64,000 nt of DNA from Luteolibacter arcticus (GTDB lineage: Bacteria > Verrucomicrobiota > Verrucomicrobiia > Verrucomicrobiales > Akkermansiaceae), in NCBI RefSeq assembly GCF_025950235.1, contig NZ_JAPDDT010000002.1, positions 248,001 to 312,000 on the forward strand. Direction: 5' to 3'. The notes beneath the pieces were generated by a model. That model worked only from the letters and a program-made list of their open reading frames with translations. It ran no database searches and was not told the DNA's origin. A program made the position numbers and the translations under genes. Below, piece by piece: positions 35,128 through 43,708 of the stretch (position 1 is the first letter of the stretch; the number at the start of each line of letters is the position of its first letter).

Positions 35128-35239
35128 TTGGGGGTCGCGCAATCGGGGCTGAGCTTCAGTTTCTTGAACGCGAGGCTCTATACACTCTATCACCATTTTT
35201 TTATCTGAATAAGCCTAAATAACATTACCCGCTCGAGAT

Positions 35240-35887
35240 ATGAAATCGGAATTATTGCTTGCCGCGTTAGCGGCCTCGCTCATCGGCAGCGCTGGGGCGA
35301 CGATCACCCTCAACACTCAGTTTGGCACGGCCTTCGACTCCTCCGGGAACCCTGTTCCAGCAGGCACGCTTTACGCGCTTGTTGCCGACACTGATAACAA
35401 CAATGTGTTTGCTGGAGGATTCGGCCTCAACTCCAGCCTCACAGCAGGGGGGGCGGCTAGCGCGTTCACTAGCGGCCAAACCCTCCTTCTTGGCGGGCTT
35501 TTGGGGGGAGATACCATCTTCTATCTGGGCGCATTCGATGGCGCTGGCGAGGGCATTACAGCCGAAACGATTCAATTGGCCCTCGGCGTCAATGGCGTCG
35601 CTCCGGCACGCCGCTTTGCCTTTTATTGGTTCCCGGGTGCCACGCTTGGGAGCGCAAACAGCGCCACGATTGGAACCCAAGTGGGTGGCATTCATACGGG
35701 AGTGGCGGAAGGCGGGTTGGAAGGCATGGTGTTTCCCTCTGATGGATCTCTCGTTCCAATCGGGGCTGCCACATCAGCCGCCGGCGGTACTATCCCCGAT
35801 TCACGGTTTACCGTGCCTGTGCCGGAACCCTCGACCGCTTTCTTGAGTCTCCTTGGAGCTTTGGGTCTGATCCGTCGCCGTCGCTGA
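35240..35887 (+). CDS. PEP-CTERM protein, tandem paralog 3
   Basis: 215 aa from ATG 35240. It shows the same layout as its sisters: signal peptide (SELLLAALAASLIGSAGA), TLNTQFGTAFDSSGNPVPAG, GDTIFYLGAFDGAGEGI, GSANSATIGTQVGG and the tail VPEPSTAFLSLLGALGLIRRRR. It lacks the short TAVDL segment just before the sorting motif that copies 1 and 2 have. The downstream spacer (GAGCTTCAGT) resembles that after paralog 2, so duplication included intergenic DNA. Function unknown. Confidence 0.85.
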   Translation: MKSELLLAALAASLIGSAGATITLNTQFGTAFDSSGNPVPAGTLYALVADTDNNNVFAGGFGLNSSLTAGGAASAFTSGQTLLLGGLLGGDTIFYLGAFDGAGEGITAETIQLALGVNGVAPARRFAFYWFPGATLGSANSATIGTQVGGIHTGVAEGGLEGMVFPSDGSLVPIGAATSAAGGTIPDSRFTVPVPEPSTAFLSLLGALGLIRRRR

Positions 35888-36005
35888 TGGCGCGGGGGCC
35901 GGGCAACCGGAAGTGAGCTTCAGTGTCTTGAAGGAAGGGCCTTACAAGCCCGTGTCGCGACCCATTTATAAGAAATAAACGTAAAGCACATTTCCCTCTG
36001 AAGAT

Positions 36006-36662
36006 ATGAAATCGAAATTATTGCTTCCCGCAATAGCGGCCTCGCTCATCGGTAGTGCTGGTGCCACGATCACCCTCAACACTCAGTTCGGCACGGCCTT
36101 CGACTCCTCCGGGACGCCTGTTCCGGCGGGAACGCTTTATGCGCTCGTCATCGACTCCGATAACAACAATACGTTCGCAGGCAACTTCGGCCTGAATTCT
36201 AACCTCGGGATTGTGGGGGCGAGTTTGGTATTCACCCCTGGGCAAACTCTTACGCTGGGCGGTTCTCTGGGGAGTGACACCATCTTCTATCTGGGCGCTT
36301 TCGATGGCGCTGCCGAGGGCATCACAGCCGAATCGATCCAGTTGACCCTCGGCGTCAATGGCGTCGCTTCGGGACGCAGCTTTGCATTTTATTGGTTCCC
36401 GGGTGCCACACTTGGAAGCGCAAACAGCGCCACGATTGGAAGCCAGATCGGTGGCCTTCACACGACGGGGACGGCGGAAAGTGGGTTGGAAGCCATGATG
36501 ATACCCGCTGATGGTGCTATCCTTGCAATCGGAGCTGCCACATCAGACGCTGGCGGTACTATTCCCAATGAGCAGTTTACCGCGAACGGTTGGATTCCGG
36601 AACCCTCAACCGCCTTCTTGAGCCTCCTTGGAGCTTTGGGTCTGTTCCGTCGCCGCCGCTAA
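36006..36662 (+). CDS. PEP-CTERM protein, tandem paralog 4
   Basis: 218 aa from ATG 36006. Signal peptide KSKLLLPAIAASLIGSAGA, then TLNTQFGTAFDSSGTPVPAG, GSDTIFYLGAFDGAAEGI and GSANSATIGSQIGG. The sorting tail is IPEPSTAFLSLLGALGLFRRRR, with Ile for the usual Val before PEP. It is closest to paralog 3. An imperfect hairpin and T-run follow at 36685 and end the array. Function unknown. Confidence 0.85.
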   Translation: MKSKLLLPAIAASLIGSAGATITLNTQFGTAFDSSGTPVPAGTLYALVIDSDNNNTFAGNFGLNSNLGIVGASLVFTPGQTLTLGGSLGSDTIFYLGAFDGAAEGITAESIQLTLGVNGVASGRSFAFYWFPGATLGSANSATIGSQIGGLHTTGTAESGLEAMMIPADGAILAIGAATSDAGGTIPNEQFTANGWIPEPSTAFLSLLGALGLFRRRR

Positions 36663-36684
36663 AGCGTCTTGCAAAACTTCCTTC

Positions 36685-36720
36685 AAAAGCCGGGATACTT
36701 CGCGGCATCCCGCCTTTTCT
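36685..36720 (+). terminator. Terminator ending the PEP-CTERM array
   Basis: An imperfect stem (AAAAGCCGGGATAC / GCGGCATCCCGCCTTTT) with a short loop ends in CTTTTCT, 22 bp after the last stop codon of the array. It resembles the terminator at 34241 in its GGGAT/ATCCC core. Confidence 0.65.
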
Positions 36721-36833
36721 ATGTCAGGTGACCCTCGCAAAGCGGAATTTTATCGCGAGCACCCTGCCCCGATCATCGTGCAGGCGGCGAAAGCTGGTGT
36801 GACGAGCCGGGTTTTTCTAGCTTCGGGCATCTC

Positions 36834-38915
36834 ATGAGAAGATGCCGCGGATGCCGATGGTTCTACCTGCTCTTGCTTTTGGCCGACGCCTCAAGTGCTG
36901 CGGAGGAAGGCTGGGAGCATCAATTGGCCCGGCGCTTCTCCCGAAGGCTGGCCGGGATCGAAACCGAGACCGGGAAGCTCCGGGCGGAGCTTCCACGTCT
37001 ACCGATGGTTCCCGTTTCAGATCAAGGAGGGACAGGTGGCTTTGCCTGTCTCCATCCAGCGGCGGAGCCGACGACTCCGGGTGAGTATTCGGTAACTCTC
37101 GACTTTCCGACGGTGGGACTTGTGGACTTGATCGCCTTGGTGCCGGCACGGCGCTACGGGGTCGGCGGTCTGGAATCGCAGTTCGGGTTACCGGATGGGT
37201 TTGAGGTCGAGCTGATGGACGGGGAGGGGAATGTGCTCCGCACCTTGGCGAAGGAAGACGGTCTTTGGTCAGAGCCGGTGCGTGCCGGGCATCCGTTTGT
37301 TTACCCGGTGCAACCAGCGATTGAAGCGGCGGGCCTGCGGATTTCCGCCCGCCGGCTGCGCTTGGATCCGGATGTGTCGAACGAATATGTACACGCTTGG
37401 GCGGAGGTCTTTGCCTTCCAGGGAGAGCGAAATCTGGCCCGGGGCGCGAGAGTGAACAGTTCGAGTGGAGTTCCTCCGTCCGCTCCGTGGCAATGGAATT
37501 ACGCCTTCCTCGTGGATGAACAGACTCCTCTGGGAATCCCCGAGATGCCTGCGGACGGAGCCAGTTGTGAGGGATGGATTTCGCTGCCCCGACAAACTGC
37601 TGAGGATTCGATGTGGATTGAGGTGGATCTGGGCCAAGAACAAGGTTTCGACGCAATCAAACTCTACCCAGCGGCGCGCCCGACTTCTGATTTACCCAGC
37701 GGATTCGGATTCCCGCGGCGATTCACGATTTCGTTACCTGGTGAAGTGGCTTCCAAGGATCCGGGCGAATCCACGGATTGGGAAGTGGCGACCACCAATC
37801 CCGGGAACAATCCCTTTCTGGTGCAGTTCGACCCACTCCGGTCGCGGCGAGTCAGGATTGGAATCAGCTCGCTATGGAAGGCCTATGACAGCTTCCCGGC
37901 CTACGCCGCCTTCTGCGAGATCGAGGTCTTGGATGGAGGAAAGAACATTGCCCGGGGGGCGCCGGTTGGGAGCTCCGAGAGCGCGATGCGAATTGGCAGG
38001 ACTGAGTCTCTGGCACCCACGGAATCCACGCTGACGGATGGGCTGGGCCAAAGGGGCCGCTTGGTGTCCAGCCGCGAGTGGTTGTTGGGGCTGGACCAGC
38101 GGCTAAAGCTGGAAAGGCAGCTCTACGGCTTGCAGCAGGAGAAAGCGGCCATTGCCAAGGACTGGCGGATCACCGGTTGGATTGTTTTGGCGGTGCTGGG
38201 AGGGGTGGGGACTCTGGTGCTCATCGTGTTGCCGGTTCGCTATCGGTTGCGGGAAAAGCTCCACATCTCCCAAGTGCGCGACCGCATCGCCAGCGATCTC
38301 CACGATGAGGTGGGCAGCAATTTGGGCAGCATCCAGATGCTCGCGGACCTCGCGGAAGGCCATGCCGCGGGGACTGGACCTACCAAAGAGCTGAAGCGGA
38401 TCCAGCGGATCGCGGCGGAGACGGTCAGCGCGGTGCGCGATATCGTCTGGCTGCTGCGGCCGCAGGGCGATCACCGGATTGGCACGGTGGAGCATCTGCG
38501 GGAGACCAGCTCGATCATGCTGGAGCCGCTGGAGTGGGAATTCACTGCCAACGAGGCGGCGTGGCAATGCGAGATGTCCGACGAGTCGAATCGCCACCTC
38601 TTCCTCTTTTTCCGGGAAGCCCTGCACAATCTGCTACGGCATTCCGGCGCGAAGAAGGCGACCATTCGCGTCGAGTGCGATGACCAGCGGTTCCACCTCA
38701 CCGTGGCGGACGATGGCTGCGGGATTCCACCCGAGAAGCTGGAGCGCCCCTCCACTTTGCGCGCGCTGAGGCAGCGGGTAGAGGCTCTGGGTGCCGAGTT
38801 CAAGGTCGACACCCGGCCCGGCGAGGGCACGCGCTTGGAGCTCGGCATTCCATTGGGGGTGAAGCCGAGGAAAAAGCAGGCTGCGGCAGCGCAGCCCGGC
38901 ATTGCGCCCGGCTGA
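36834..38915 (+). CDS. NarL-type sensor histidine kinase with large periplasmic sensor
   Basis: 693 aa. A signal sequence or first membrane segment (FYLLLLLADASSAA) precedes about 420 periplasmic residues. Two stretches there look like discoidin/F5-8C-type jelly rolls: NLARGARVNSSSG with MWIEVDLGQEQGFDAIKLYP, and NIARGAPVGSSES. One membrane segment lies at about 447-468. The cytoplasmic part has a HisKA_3 box with DLHDEVGSNLGS (phospho-acceptor His490) and an ATP-binding domain with REALHNLLRHSGA and VADDGCGIPP. It is followed 21 bp later by its response regulator. A carbohydrate or surface ligand is plausible for such a sensor but unproven. Confidence 0.85.
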   Translation: MRRCRGCRWFYLLLLLADASSAAEEGWEHQLARRFSRRLAGIETETGKLRAELPRLPMVPVSDQGGTGGFACLHPAAEPTTPGEYSVTLDFPTVGLVDLIALVPARRYGVGGLESQFGLPDGFEVELMDGEGNVLRTLAKEDGLWSEPVRAGHPFVYPVQPAIEAAGLRISARRLRLDPDVSNEYVHAWAEVFAFQGERNLARGARVNSSSGVPPSAPWQWNYAFLVDEQTPLGIPEMPADGASCEGWISLPRQTAEDSMWIEVDLGQEQGFDAIKLYPAARPTSDLPSGFGFPRRFTISLPGEVASKDPGESTDWEVATTNPGNNPFLVQFDPLRSRRVRIGISSLWKAYDSFPAYAAFCEIEVLDGGKNIARGAPVGSSESAMRIGRTESLAPTESTLTDGLGQRGRLVSSREWLLGLDQRLKLERQLYGLQQEKAAIAKDWRITGWIVLAVLGGVGTLVLIVLPVRYRLREKLHISQVRDRIASDLHDEVGSNLGSIQMLADLAEGHAAGTGPTKELKRIQRIAAETVSAVRDIVWLLRPQGDHRIGTVEHLRETSSIMLEPLEWEFTANEAAWQCEMSDESNRHLFLFFREALHNLLRHSGAKKATIRVECDDQRFHLTVADDGCGIPPEKLERPSTLRALRQRVEALGAEFKVDTRPGEGTRLELGIPLGVKPRKKQAAAAQPGIAPG

Positions 38916-38936
38916 ACGCGGGCGTTCAATGCCTGT

Positions 38937-39605
38937 GTGGCCGCCAACAAGACCGCTGATTCCAAGCCGATCCGCCTGATCCTCATCGAGGACCACGCCG
39001 ACTTCCGCGAGTCGGTCTCGATGGTGCTGACCGAGCGCGGGTATTCCTGCGTTGGCGAGTTTTCCACCATGGAGGACGCGATCGAAGCGATCCGCGGCGG
39101 CTTGGAGGCGGACCTTGTGCTTTCCGATCTTGGCCTGCCTGGGATGAGCGGCGTGGAGGGGATCAAGAAAGTCCGCGAGCTGCTGCCGAAGGTTCAGGTG
39201 CTGGTCCTCACCGCCTTCACCGACAAGGCCAAGGTCTTTGCGGCCCTGGAAGCCGGGGCGCACGGGTATTTGGTGAAAGCGGGTAGCGCGACCCGGCTGA
39301 TCGCTACCTTGGAAGAAGTCTTGGCCGGCGGCACCCCGCTCGACCCGAAGATCGCCGGGATGATCCTCCAGACCTTCCGCCAGCTCAGCCCGATTCAGGG
39401 GGCCGAAACGCTCTCCGCCCGCGAGGCTGAGGTCCTCCAGCTTTCCGCGAAGGGCTTGACCCGCCAGGAAGTCGCCGACCAGCTCGGCCTCAGCCAGCAC
39501 TCGGTGACCGAATACATCAAACGCTGCTTCGACAAACTCCACGTCCGCAACCTGCCCGCAGCCGTCAGCGAGGCGATCCGGCGCGGGTTGCTCGACCTTT
39601 CCTAA
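38937..39605 (+). CDS. NarL/FixJ-family response regulator
   Basis: 222 aa from GTG 38937. The receiver domain has the acidic pair in LIEDHADFRESV, phospho-acceptor Asp64 in VLSDLGLPGMSG, and the switch residues in LVLTAFTDKAKV and GYLVKAGS. The C-terminal LuxR-type helix-turn-helix is LSAREAEVLQLSAKGLTR and LSQHSVTEYIKRCFDKLHV. It is the cognate partner of the upstream HisKA_3 kinase. The first copy of the 169-bp repeat with its terminator begins 3 bp after its stop. Confidence 0.92.
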   Translation: MAANKTADSKPIRLILIEDHADFRESVSMVLTERGYSCVGEFSTMEDAIEAIRGGLEADLVLSDLGLPGMSGVEGIKKVRELLPKVQVLVLTAFTDKAKVFAALEAGAHGYLVKAGSATRLIATLEEVLAGGTPLDPKIAGMILQTFRQLSPIQGAETLSAREAEVLQLSAKGLTRQEVADQLGLSQHSVTEYIKRCFDKLHVRNLPAAVSEAIRRGLLDLS

Positions 39606-39607
39606 CG

Positions 39608-39776
39608 GTGTCCCAAATCTTAGGGACATGACAGATCCCGCATTTTCGGGCAGAGTCTACTCATCCGAAGGGCCTCCGGCCCTTAGGGAATGAAAATTTC
39701 ATGACGAAATTCATTGGGGCCGCATGAGTGTGCGGCCCCTTTTCGTGTCCGGATGGTGGGTTCGCCGGAAGCAGGG
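39608..39776 (+). repeat. 169-bp structured repeat, copy 1
   Basis: This unit is repeated directly next to itself (copy 2 at 39777). It can fold into four hairpins in order: TGTCCC/GGGACA, AAGGGCC/GGCCCTT, AATTTC/GAAATT, and a GC-rich hairpin with a T-run at 39716-39743. It begins 3 bp after the response regulator stop. It could be a duplicated terminator region, a small RNA gene or a mobile-element relic. No open reading frame of useful length lies on the plus strand. Confidence 0.7.
39716..39743 (+). terminator. Intrinsic terminator in repeat copy 1
   Basis: The stem GGGGCCGCA / TGCGGCCCC with loop TGAGTG is followed by TTTT. It is likely the terminator of the kinase/regulator operon or of a small RNA in the repeat. 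Confidence 0.85.
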
Positions 39777-39945
39777 GTGTCCCAAATCTTGGGGACATGA
39801 CAGATCCAGCATTTTCGGGCAGAGTCTTCACATCCGAAGGGGCTCCGGCCCTCAGGGGGTGAAAATTTCATGACGAAATTCATTGGGGCCGCATGAGTGT
39901 GCGGCCCCTTTTCGTGTACCGGCGGTGGGTCGGCGCGATGACCAG
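39777..39945 (+). repeat. 169-bp structured repeat, copy 2
   Basis: This is a direct copy of the unit at 39608 with about a dozen substitutions in its 5' two thirds. The stretch of roughly 57 bp from the AATTTC/GAAATT hairpin through the terminator is identical. In the TGTCCC/GGGACA hairpin the only change (TTAG to TTGG) falls in the loop. It lies 44 bp upstream of the SGNH hydrolase start, so a transcript from copy 2 would stop before that gene. Confidence 0.7.
39885..39912 (+). terminator. Intrinsic terminator in repeat copy 2
   Basis: Identical to the terminator of copy 1: stem GGGGCCGCA / TGCGGCCCC, loop TGAGTG, then TTTT. Confidence 0.85.
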
Positions 39946-39988
39946 ATCCGGTGATGAAAGTTGGCAGGTGGTGCGGTAACGGGGTGGC

Positions 39989-40648
39989 ATGAAGCGCCTG
40001 CTGTTCCTTTTCCTGTCTCTTCCTTTCCTCGCGCTGGCGGCCCCCGACCTGGATCCGGCGCGCTTTGCCAAGGAGATCGACGCCTTCGATGCCGCGGATG
40101 CGAAGGCTCCCCCGGAAAAAGGTGGCATCGTCTTCACCGGTAGCTCGAGCATCCGGATGCTGGACCTGAAAAAGGTGTTCCCCGGCCTCAAGGCCCTGAA
40201 CCGCGGCTTCGGCGGCAGTCACACCTCGGACTTGAACCACTACCTCGACCGCTGCCTGCTGCGCTACGAGCCGTCACTGGTGGTCTTCTACTGCGGGGGG
40301 AATGACCTGTGGGACAAGAAGTCGCCGGAGCAGGTGGAGGAGGATTTCTCGGAATTCCGCCGCCGCTTGTTCGAGCGGTCCCCGGAGGCGAAGCTGATCG
40401 TGATGGCCGTGCGACCGAGCCCGGCGCGTGTTTCGATCCGCGACAAGGAAGCGGATCTCAATGCGCGCCTCAAAAAGGCAGCGGAGGCCGACAAGCGCAT
40501 CGTCTATGTGGCCGGTTCTTGTGACAGGTTTTTGGACAAGACGGGCGAGACAATCCGTGAGCGCTTTGTCGAAGACGGCTTGCACATGAGCGATGCAGGC
40601 TATGCGATCTGGAAGGAGCTGCTGACGCCGCTGCTGCCGAAGCACTGA
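39989..40648 (+). CDS. Secreted SGNH/GDSL-family hydrolase
   Basis: 219 aa with a signal peptide (RLLFLFLSLPFLALAA). SGNH blocks: IVFTGSSSIRMLDL at 47-60 (nucleophile Ser in GSSS), NRGFGGSHTSDL (block II Gly), VVFYCGGNDLWD (block III Asn105) and DGLHMSDAGY (block V Asp and His). It should hydrolyse an ester, typically an acetyl group on a polysaccharide or a lipid, in the periplasm. Substrate unknown. It stands alone between the repeat pair and a hairpin cluster, convergent with prfB. Confidence 0.85.
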   Translation: MKRLLFLFLSLPFLALAAPDLDPARFAKEIDAFDAADAKAPPEKGGIVFTGSSSIRMLDLKKVFPGLKALNRGFGGSHTSDLNHYLDRCLLRYEPSLVVFYCGGNDLWDKKSPEQVEEDFSEFRRRLFERSPEAKLIVMAVRPSPARVSIRDKEADLNARLKKAAEADKRIVYVAGSCDRFLDKTGETIRERFVEDGLHMSDAGYAIWKELLTPLLPKH

Positions 40649-40651
40649 AAC

Positions 40652-40757
40652 GTAGCTGGGCCATCTTGGCCCAGTTAATTGAGGGGGCGTCCCCGCCCCC
40701 TTGGAGAGCCGAGGCGAGACGCCTCAGCAACGGACTGGAGCGAGACGCTCCAGCTAC
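40652..40757. repeat. Composite palindromic element between convergent genes
   Basis: Four short perfect hairpins follow one another: CTGGGCCA/TGGCCCAG (40656-40674), GGGGGCG/CGCCCCC (40683-40700), GAGGCG-AGA-CGCCTC (40711-40725) and CTGGAGCG-AGA-CGCTCCAG (40735-40753). The whole is bracketed by GTAGCTGG (40652) and CCAGCTAC (40750). Two units share the GCG-AGA-CGC centre. No T-run follows any stem. It looks like a mosaic of REP-type sequences rather than a standard terminator. Confidence 0.65.
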
Positions 40758-40759
40758 CG

Positions 40760-41903
40760 TTAGTCGTCGTCGTCGTTGTTGCCGCCCTTCACGCGGACCT
40801 TGCCGCGCAGCTTGGCCTCGATGTAGCCATCGATGTCACCGTCCATGATGTTCTGGATGTTGCCCGATTCGTAACCGGTGCGGAGGTCGAGCACCTTTTG
40901 ATAGGGCTGGAAAACATAGGAACGGATCTGGTTGCCCCAACCGATGTCGCCCTTCTCCCCGTAGGCGCGCTCGGACTCGGCCTTGCGCTTGTCCTCCTCG
41001 AGCTGGAAGAGCTTCGCCTTGAGGATCTCGTAAGCCAGTTCCTTGTTGGCTCCCTGCGAACGCGCATTGGTGGAGCGGATGAGGATGCCGGTCGGCAAGT
41101 GACGTAGCAGCACGCCGGTTTCCACCTTGTTCACGTTCTGGCCGCCTTTGCCGCCGGAGCGCATGGTGGTGATCTCGATGTCCTTGTCGTTGATCTCGAT
41201 CTTGATCTCGTCGTTCACCTCGGGAGTGGCATCGACCGAGGAGAAAGAAGTGTGGCGTTTGCCCGCGGAGTCGAAGGGCGAGATACGGACGAGGCGATGC
41301 ACCCCACGTTCGTTCTTCAGGTAGCCATACGCGTAGTCGCCAGTGATCTTCATAGTCGCGCCGCGCAGCCCGGCACCGTCGCCGTCCTGCCAGTCCACCG
41401 TCTCGCAAGCGAAGCCTTTCCGCTCCGCCCAACGCTGGTACATGCGGTAAAGCATCTGGGCCCAGTCGCAGGCCTCGGTGCCGCCGGCACCCGCCTGGAT
41501 GATCAGGTAGCACGAGGCCATGTCGCCCGGCTTGTCGAGCAGGGTGATGAGCTCAAAGGAAGCGATGTCCTTGTCGAGTTCCTCGGCCAACTTGAAAGCG
41601 TCGGCCTTGGCATCGTCGTCGTCGAATTCCTTCGCCAGCTCGATGCCGGCCATCAGGTCGTCGTAGCGCCCGCTGAGCTTCTCGAAGGCTCCCAGCTTCT
41701 TTTTCAGTCCGGCGATCCGCGTGTTGGTGGCGCGAGCCTTCTCCTGGTTGTTCCAAAATTCGGGGTCACCCATCGCGGCCTCGAGCGAGGCGATTTCGCG
41801 TTCCAAGGTGGGGACGTCAAAGATACCTCCCGAGCTGGGTCAGACGGCTCTTCAGAGCGTCCGTATCCAGCGCCGAGAGGTCGGCGGTATGAGGTTCAGC
41901 CAT
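40760..41903 (-). CDS. prfB: Peptide chain release factor 2, with programmed +1 frameshift
   Basis: The first 28 codons run from ATG 41903 to CTT 41820, then an in-frame TGA (41819-41817) follows. A +1 shift continues at GAC 41818 and reads 352 more residues, 380 in all. Domain 3 has the catalytic GGQ loop ([13 protein letters not shown]), and the stop-reading tripeptide SPF is in [16 protein letters not shown]2 releases peptides at UGA and UAA. The frameshift makes synthesis self-limiting, since ample RF2 terminates at the internal UGA. The C-terminus ends in a run of Asp. Confidence 0.95.
41814..41832 (-). promoter_or_regulatory. prfB +1 recoding site
   Basis: On the minus strand the sequence reads GGGAGG-TAT-CTT-TGA-C. 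This is the canonical RF2 signal: an internal Shine-Dalgarno-like GGGAGG, 3 nt, the slippery CTT codon, then UGA followed by C. It agrees with the widespread bacterial arrangement. Confidence 0.95.
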
Positions 41904-42024
41904 AAGGTGGGCGGAAGGTGGGGACGCAACCGGGGGGAGTCAAGGAGTGTGTCGCAGGCCGCCGACCCCTACTTTTACCGAGCGTTTACGGACAGGCGGC
42001 CGCTCGCGGGCTATTCCGGGGACG

Positions 42025-43659
42025 ATGAAACTCGCCTTTGCCCTCGCGTCCCTCTTCGCCGTCTCGCTCCATGCCGCCGAGGAGCTGCCGGTGATGCCGC
42101 AGATCGATTCGGTCGGTCTCTTCAAGAACGGCGTGGCCGTGGTCCGCGCGTCGTTTGAGGCTAAGCAAGCCGGCAACTACCGCTGGGACGAACTGCCGCG
42201 CAGCATCCACGGCAGCTTTTGGATCGAAAGCGATGGCGTCGTGATCGTCCGCGCCACCACCCGGATGATCGATGAATCCGCCGCCGCACCCACCGGCAAC
42301 CTGCAGCGCGATCTCGCAGGGCAAGCGGTGACCCTTCGCCTGAAGAAAGGCAGCGAGGGCGGCGAGGCGCCGCTCGTGTCGGGCAAGGTGTGGGCGCTAC
42401 CCGAGCAGCCGGTGAGTAAGTCGTGGGACAGCGGCTTCTTCAATGCATCGAATCCATGGATGGCGGCGACCCAGTCTCGCACAGAGACGCCGGCGACCAC
42501 GGGAAATTTCCTGGTGCTCGAAAGCGAGCGCGGCCGGCAATTCGTGGAACTCCATTCGATCGCCTCGGTGTCGGTCGATGGCCCGGCGGTACTCGCCCCG
42601 CGCAAGGTCGAAAAACCGGTGATGGTCTTTGAAGTGACCGAGCCGCCACGCGATGGCGGCCGCGTGCGCATCACCTACCTCGCCCGCGGCCTTGCCTGGG
42701 CGCCCTCCTACCGCATGGACTTGGGAGCCGGCGGCAAGCTGGCCATCCGCCGCAGCGCGATGGTGCGCAATGAATTGATCGCGCTGAAGGAGACCGAGGT
42801 GCAGCTCATCTCCGGCTTCCCGAATATCGAGTTCGCCCACGTCGATTCCGCGCTGTGGGGTGGTGCCACGCTCACGGCCTTTTTCCAGCAGCTCGGCCAG
42901 CAGCCGGGGAGCGCGCGCGGTGCGGCGTCGCAGCAGCTGGTGATGTACAACGCGATCGCTCCCGCCGCGGCCACGTTGCCGGATCTCCAGGAGACGGGCG
43001 CGGGTGATGACCTTCACTATGAAGCGATTGGCAAGCGCAACCTCGAGCCGGGAGATTCGCTTTCGCTCGATCTCTCCGCGACCGAGACCAAGTGCGAACG
43101 CGTGGTCGAGTGGGTGGTGGAGGATCCGCGCGATGGCAATGGCCGCTACCACCGTTCCTCGAATGACGAGCCGAAGGAAAGCAACGAGCCGTGGGATGCG
43201 CTGAAGTTCACCAATCCCTTCGACTTTCCGCTCACCACCGCTCCCGTCGTGATCACCGAGGCCGGGCGCTTCCGCGGCCAGAGCCTCAGCCAGTGGGTCA
43301 ATCCCGGCCAATCTACCTGCCTGCGGGTGACCAAGGCGCTCAGCCTGCAGACGCGTTCCGCGGAGACGGAAGAGGAAGGCCAGCGCGAGGTCGTTTGGGT
43401 GGGTGGCAATGACTTCCGGCGCACCAAGGTCAAGGGCTCGCTGGAGCTGCACAACTTCCGCAACAAGGAGGTGACGCTCGATATCCGCGCGGGCTTCTCC
43501 GGCGAGATGCTCGAGGCTGAAGGTGCGCCGACGACCCGGCTGCGCACCGACGGCGTCACCAGCGTCAATCCGCGCCGCGAACTCGTATGGTCCGTGAAGC
43601 TGGCAGCGGGCGAGGAAAAGACCGTCACCTACCGCTACTCGGTGCTGGTCGATCAGTAG
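42025..43659 (+). CDS. Exported DUF4139-domain protein
   Basis: 544 aa from ATG 42025, which begins a signal peptide (LAFALASLFAVSLHAA). The conserved part has SVGLFKNGVAVVRA near the N-terminus, YLARGLAWAPSYRMDL in the middle and LELHNFRNKEVTLDIR, then EKTVTYRYSVLV at the end, as in DUF4139/mucoidy-inhibitor A-like proteins. The N-terminal DUF4140 part is less clear. Such proteins are predicted beta-rich periplasmic proteins of unknown role. The CsoR gene begins 41 bp later, but its operator lies between, so it is probably not part of the copper operon. Confidence 0.72.
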   Translation: MKLAFALASLFAVSLHAAEELPVMPQIDSVGLFKNGVAVVRASFEAKQAGNYRWDELPRSIHGSFWIESDGVVIVRATTRMIDESAAAPTGNLQRDLAGQAVTLRLKKGSEGGEAPLVSGKVWALPEQPVSKSWDSGFFNASNPWMAATQSRTETPATTGNFLVLESERGRQFVELHSIASVSVDGPAVLAPRKVEKPVMVFEVTEPPRDGGRVRITYLARGLAWAPSYRMDLGAGGKLAIRRSAMVRNELIALKETEVQLISGFPNIEFAHVDSALWGGATLTAFFQQLGQQPGSARGAASQQLVMYNAIAPAAATLPDLQETGAGDDLHYEAIGKRNLEPGDSLSLDLSATETKCERVVEWVVEDPRDGNGRYHRSSNDEPKESNEPWDALKFTNPFDFPLTTAPVVITEAGRFRGQSLSQWVNPGQSTCLRVTKALSLQTRSAETEEEGQREVVWVGGNDFRRTKVKGSLELHNFRNKEVTLDIRAGFSGEMLEAEGAPTTRLRTDGVTSVNPRRELVWSVKLAAGEEKTVTYRYSVLVDQ

Positions 43660-43690
43660 CCGCGAAAAAAATCCAGTTGCGCAGTTTACC

Positions 43691-43708
43691 CATACCCCCT
43701 ATGGGTAT
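43691..43708. promoter_or_regulatory. CsoR-type operator
   Basis: The palindrome ATACCC-CCT-ATGGGTAT resembles operators of CsoR/FrmR-family repressors (half-site ATACCC with a G/C-rich centre). It overlaps the first possible ATG (43701) of the CsoR gene, which points to tight autoregulation and favours the second ATG (43713) as the real start. Confidence 0.7.

Noticed and set aside
39683-40240. 185-codon open frame on the minus strand
   Set aside because: It runs through both 169-bp repeats and antisense to the SGNH hydrolase; the repeated peptide segments merely reflect the DNA repeat.
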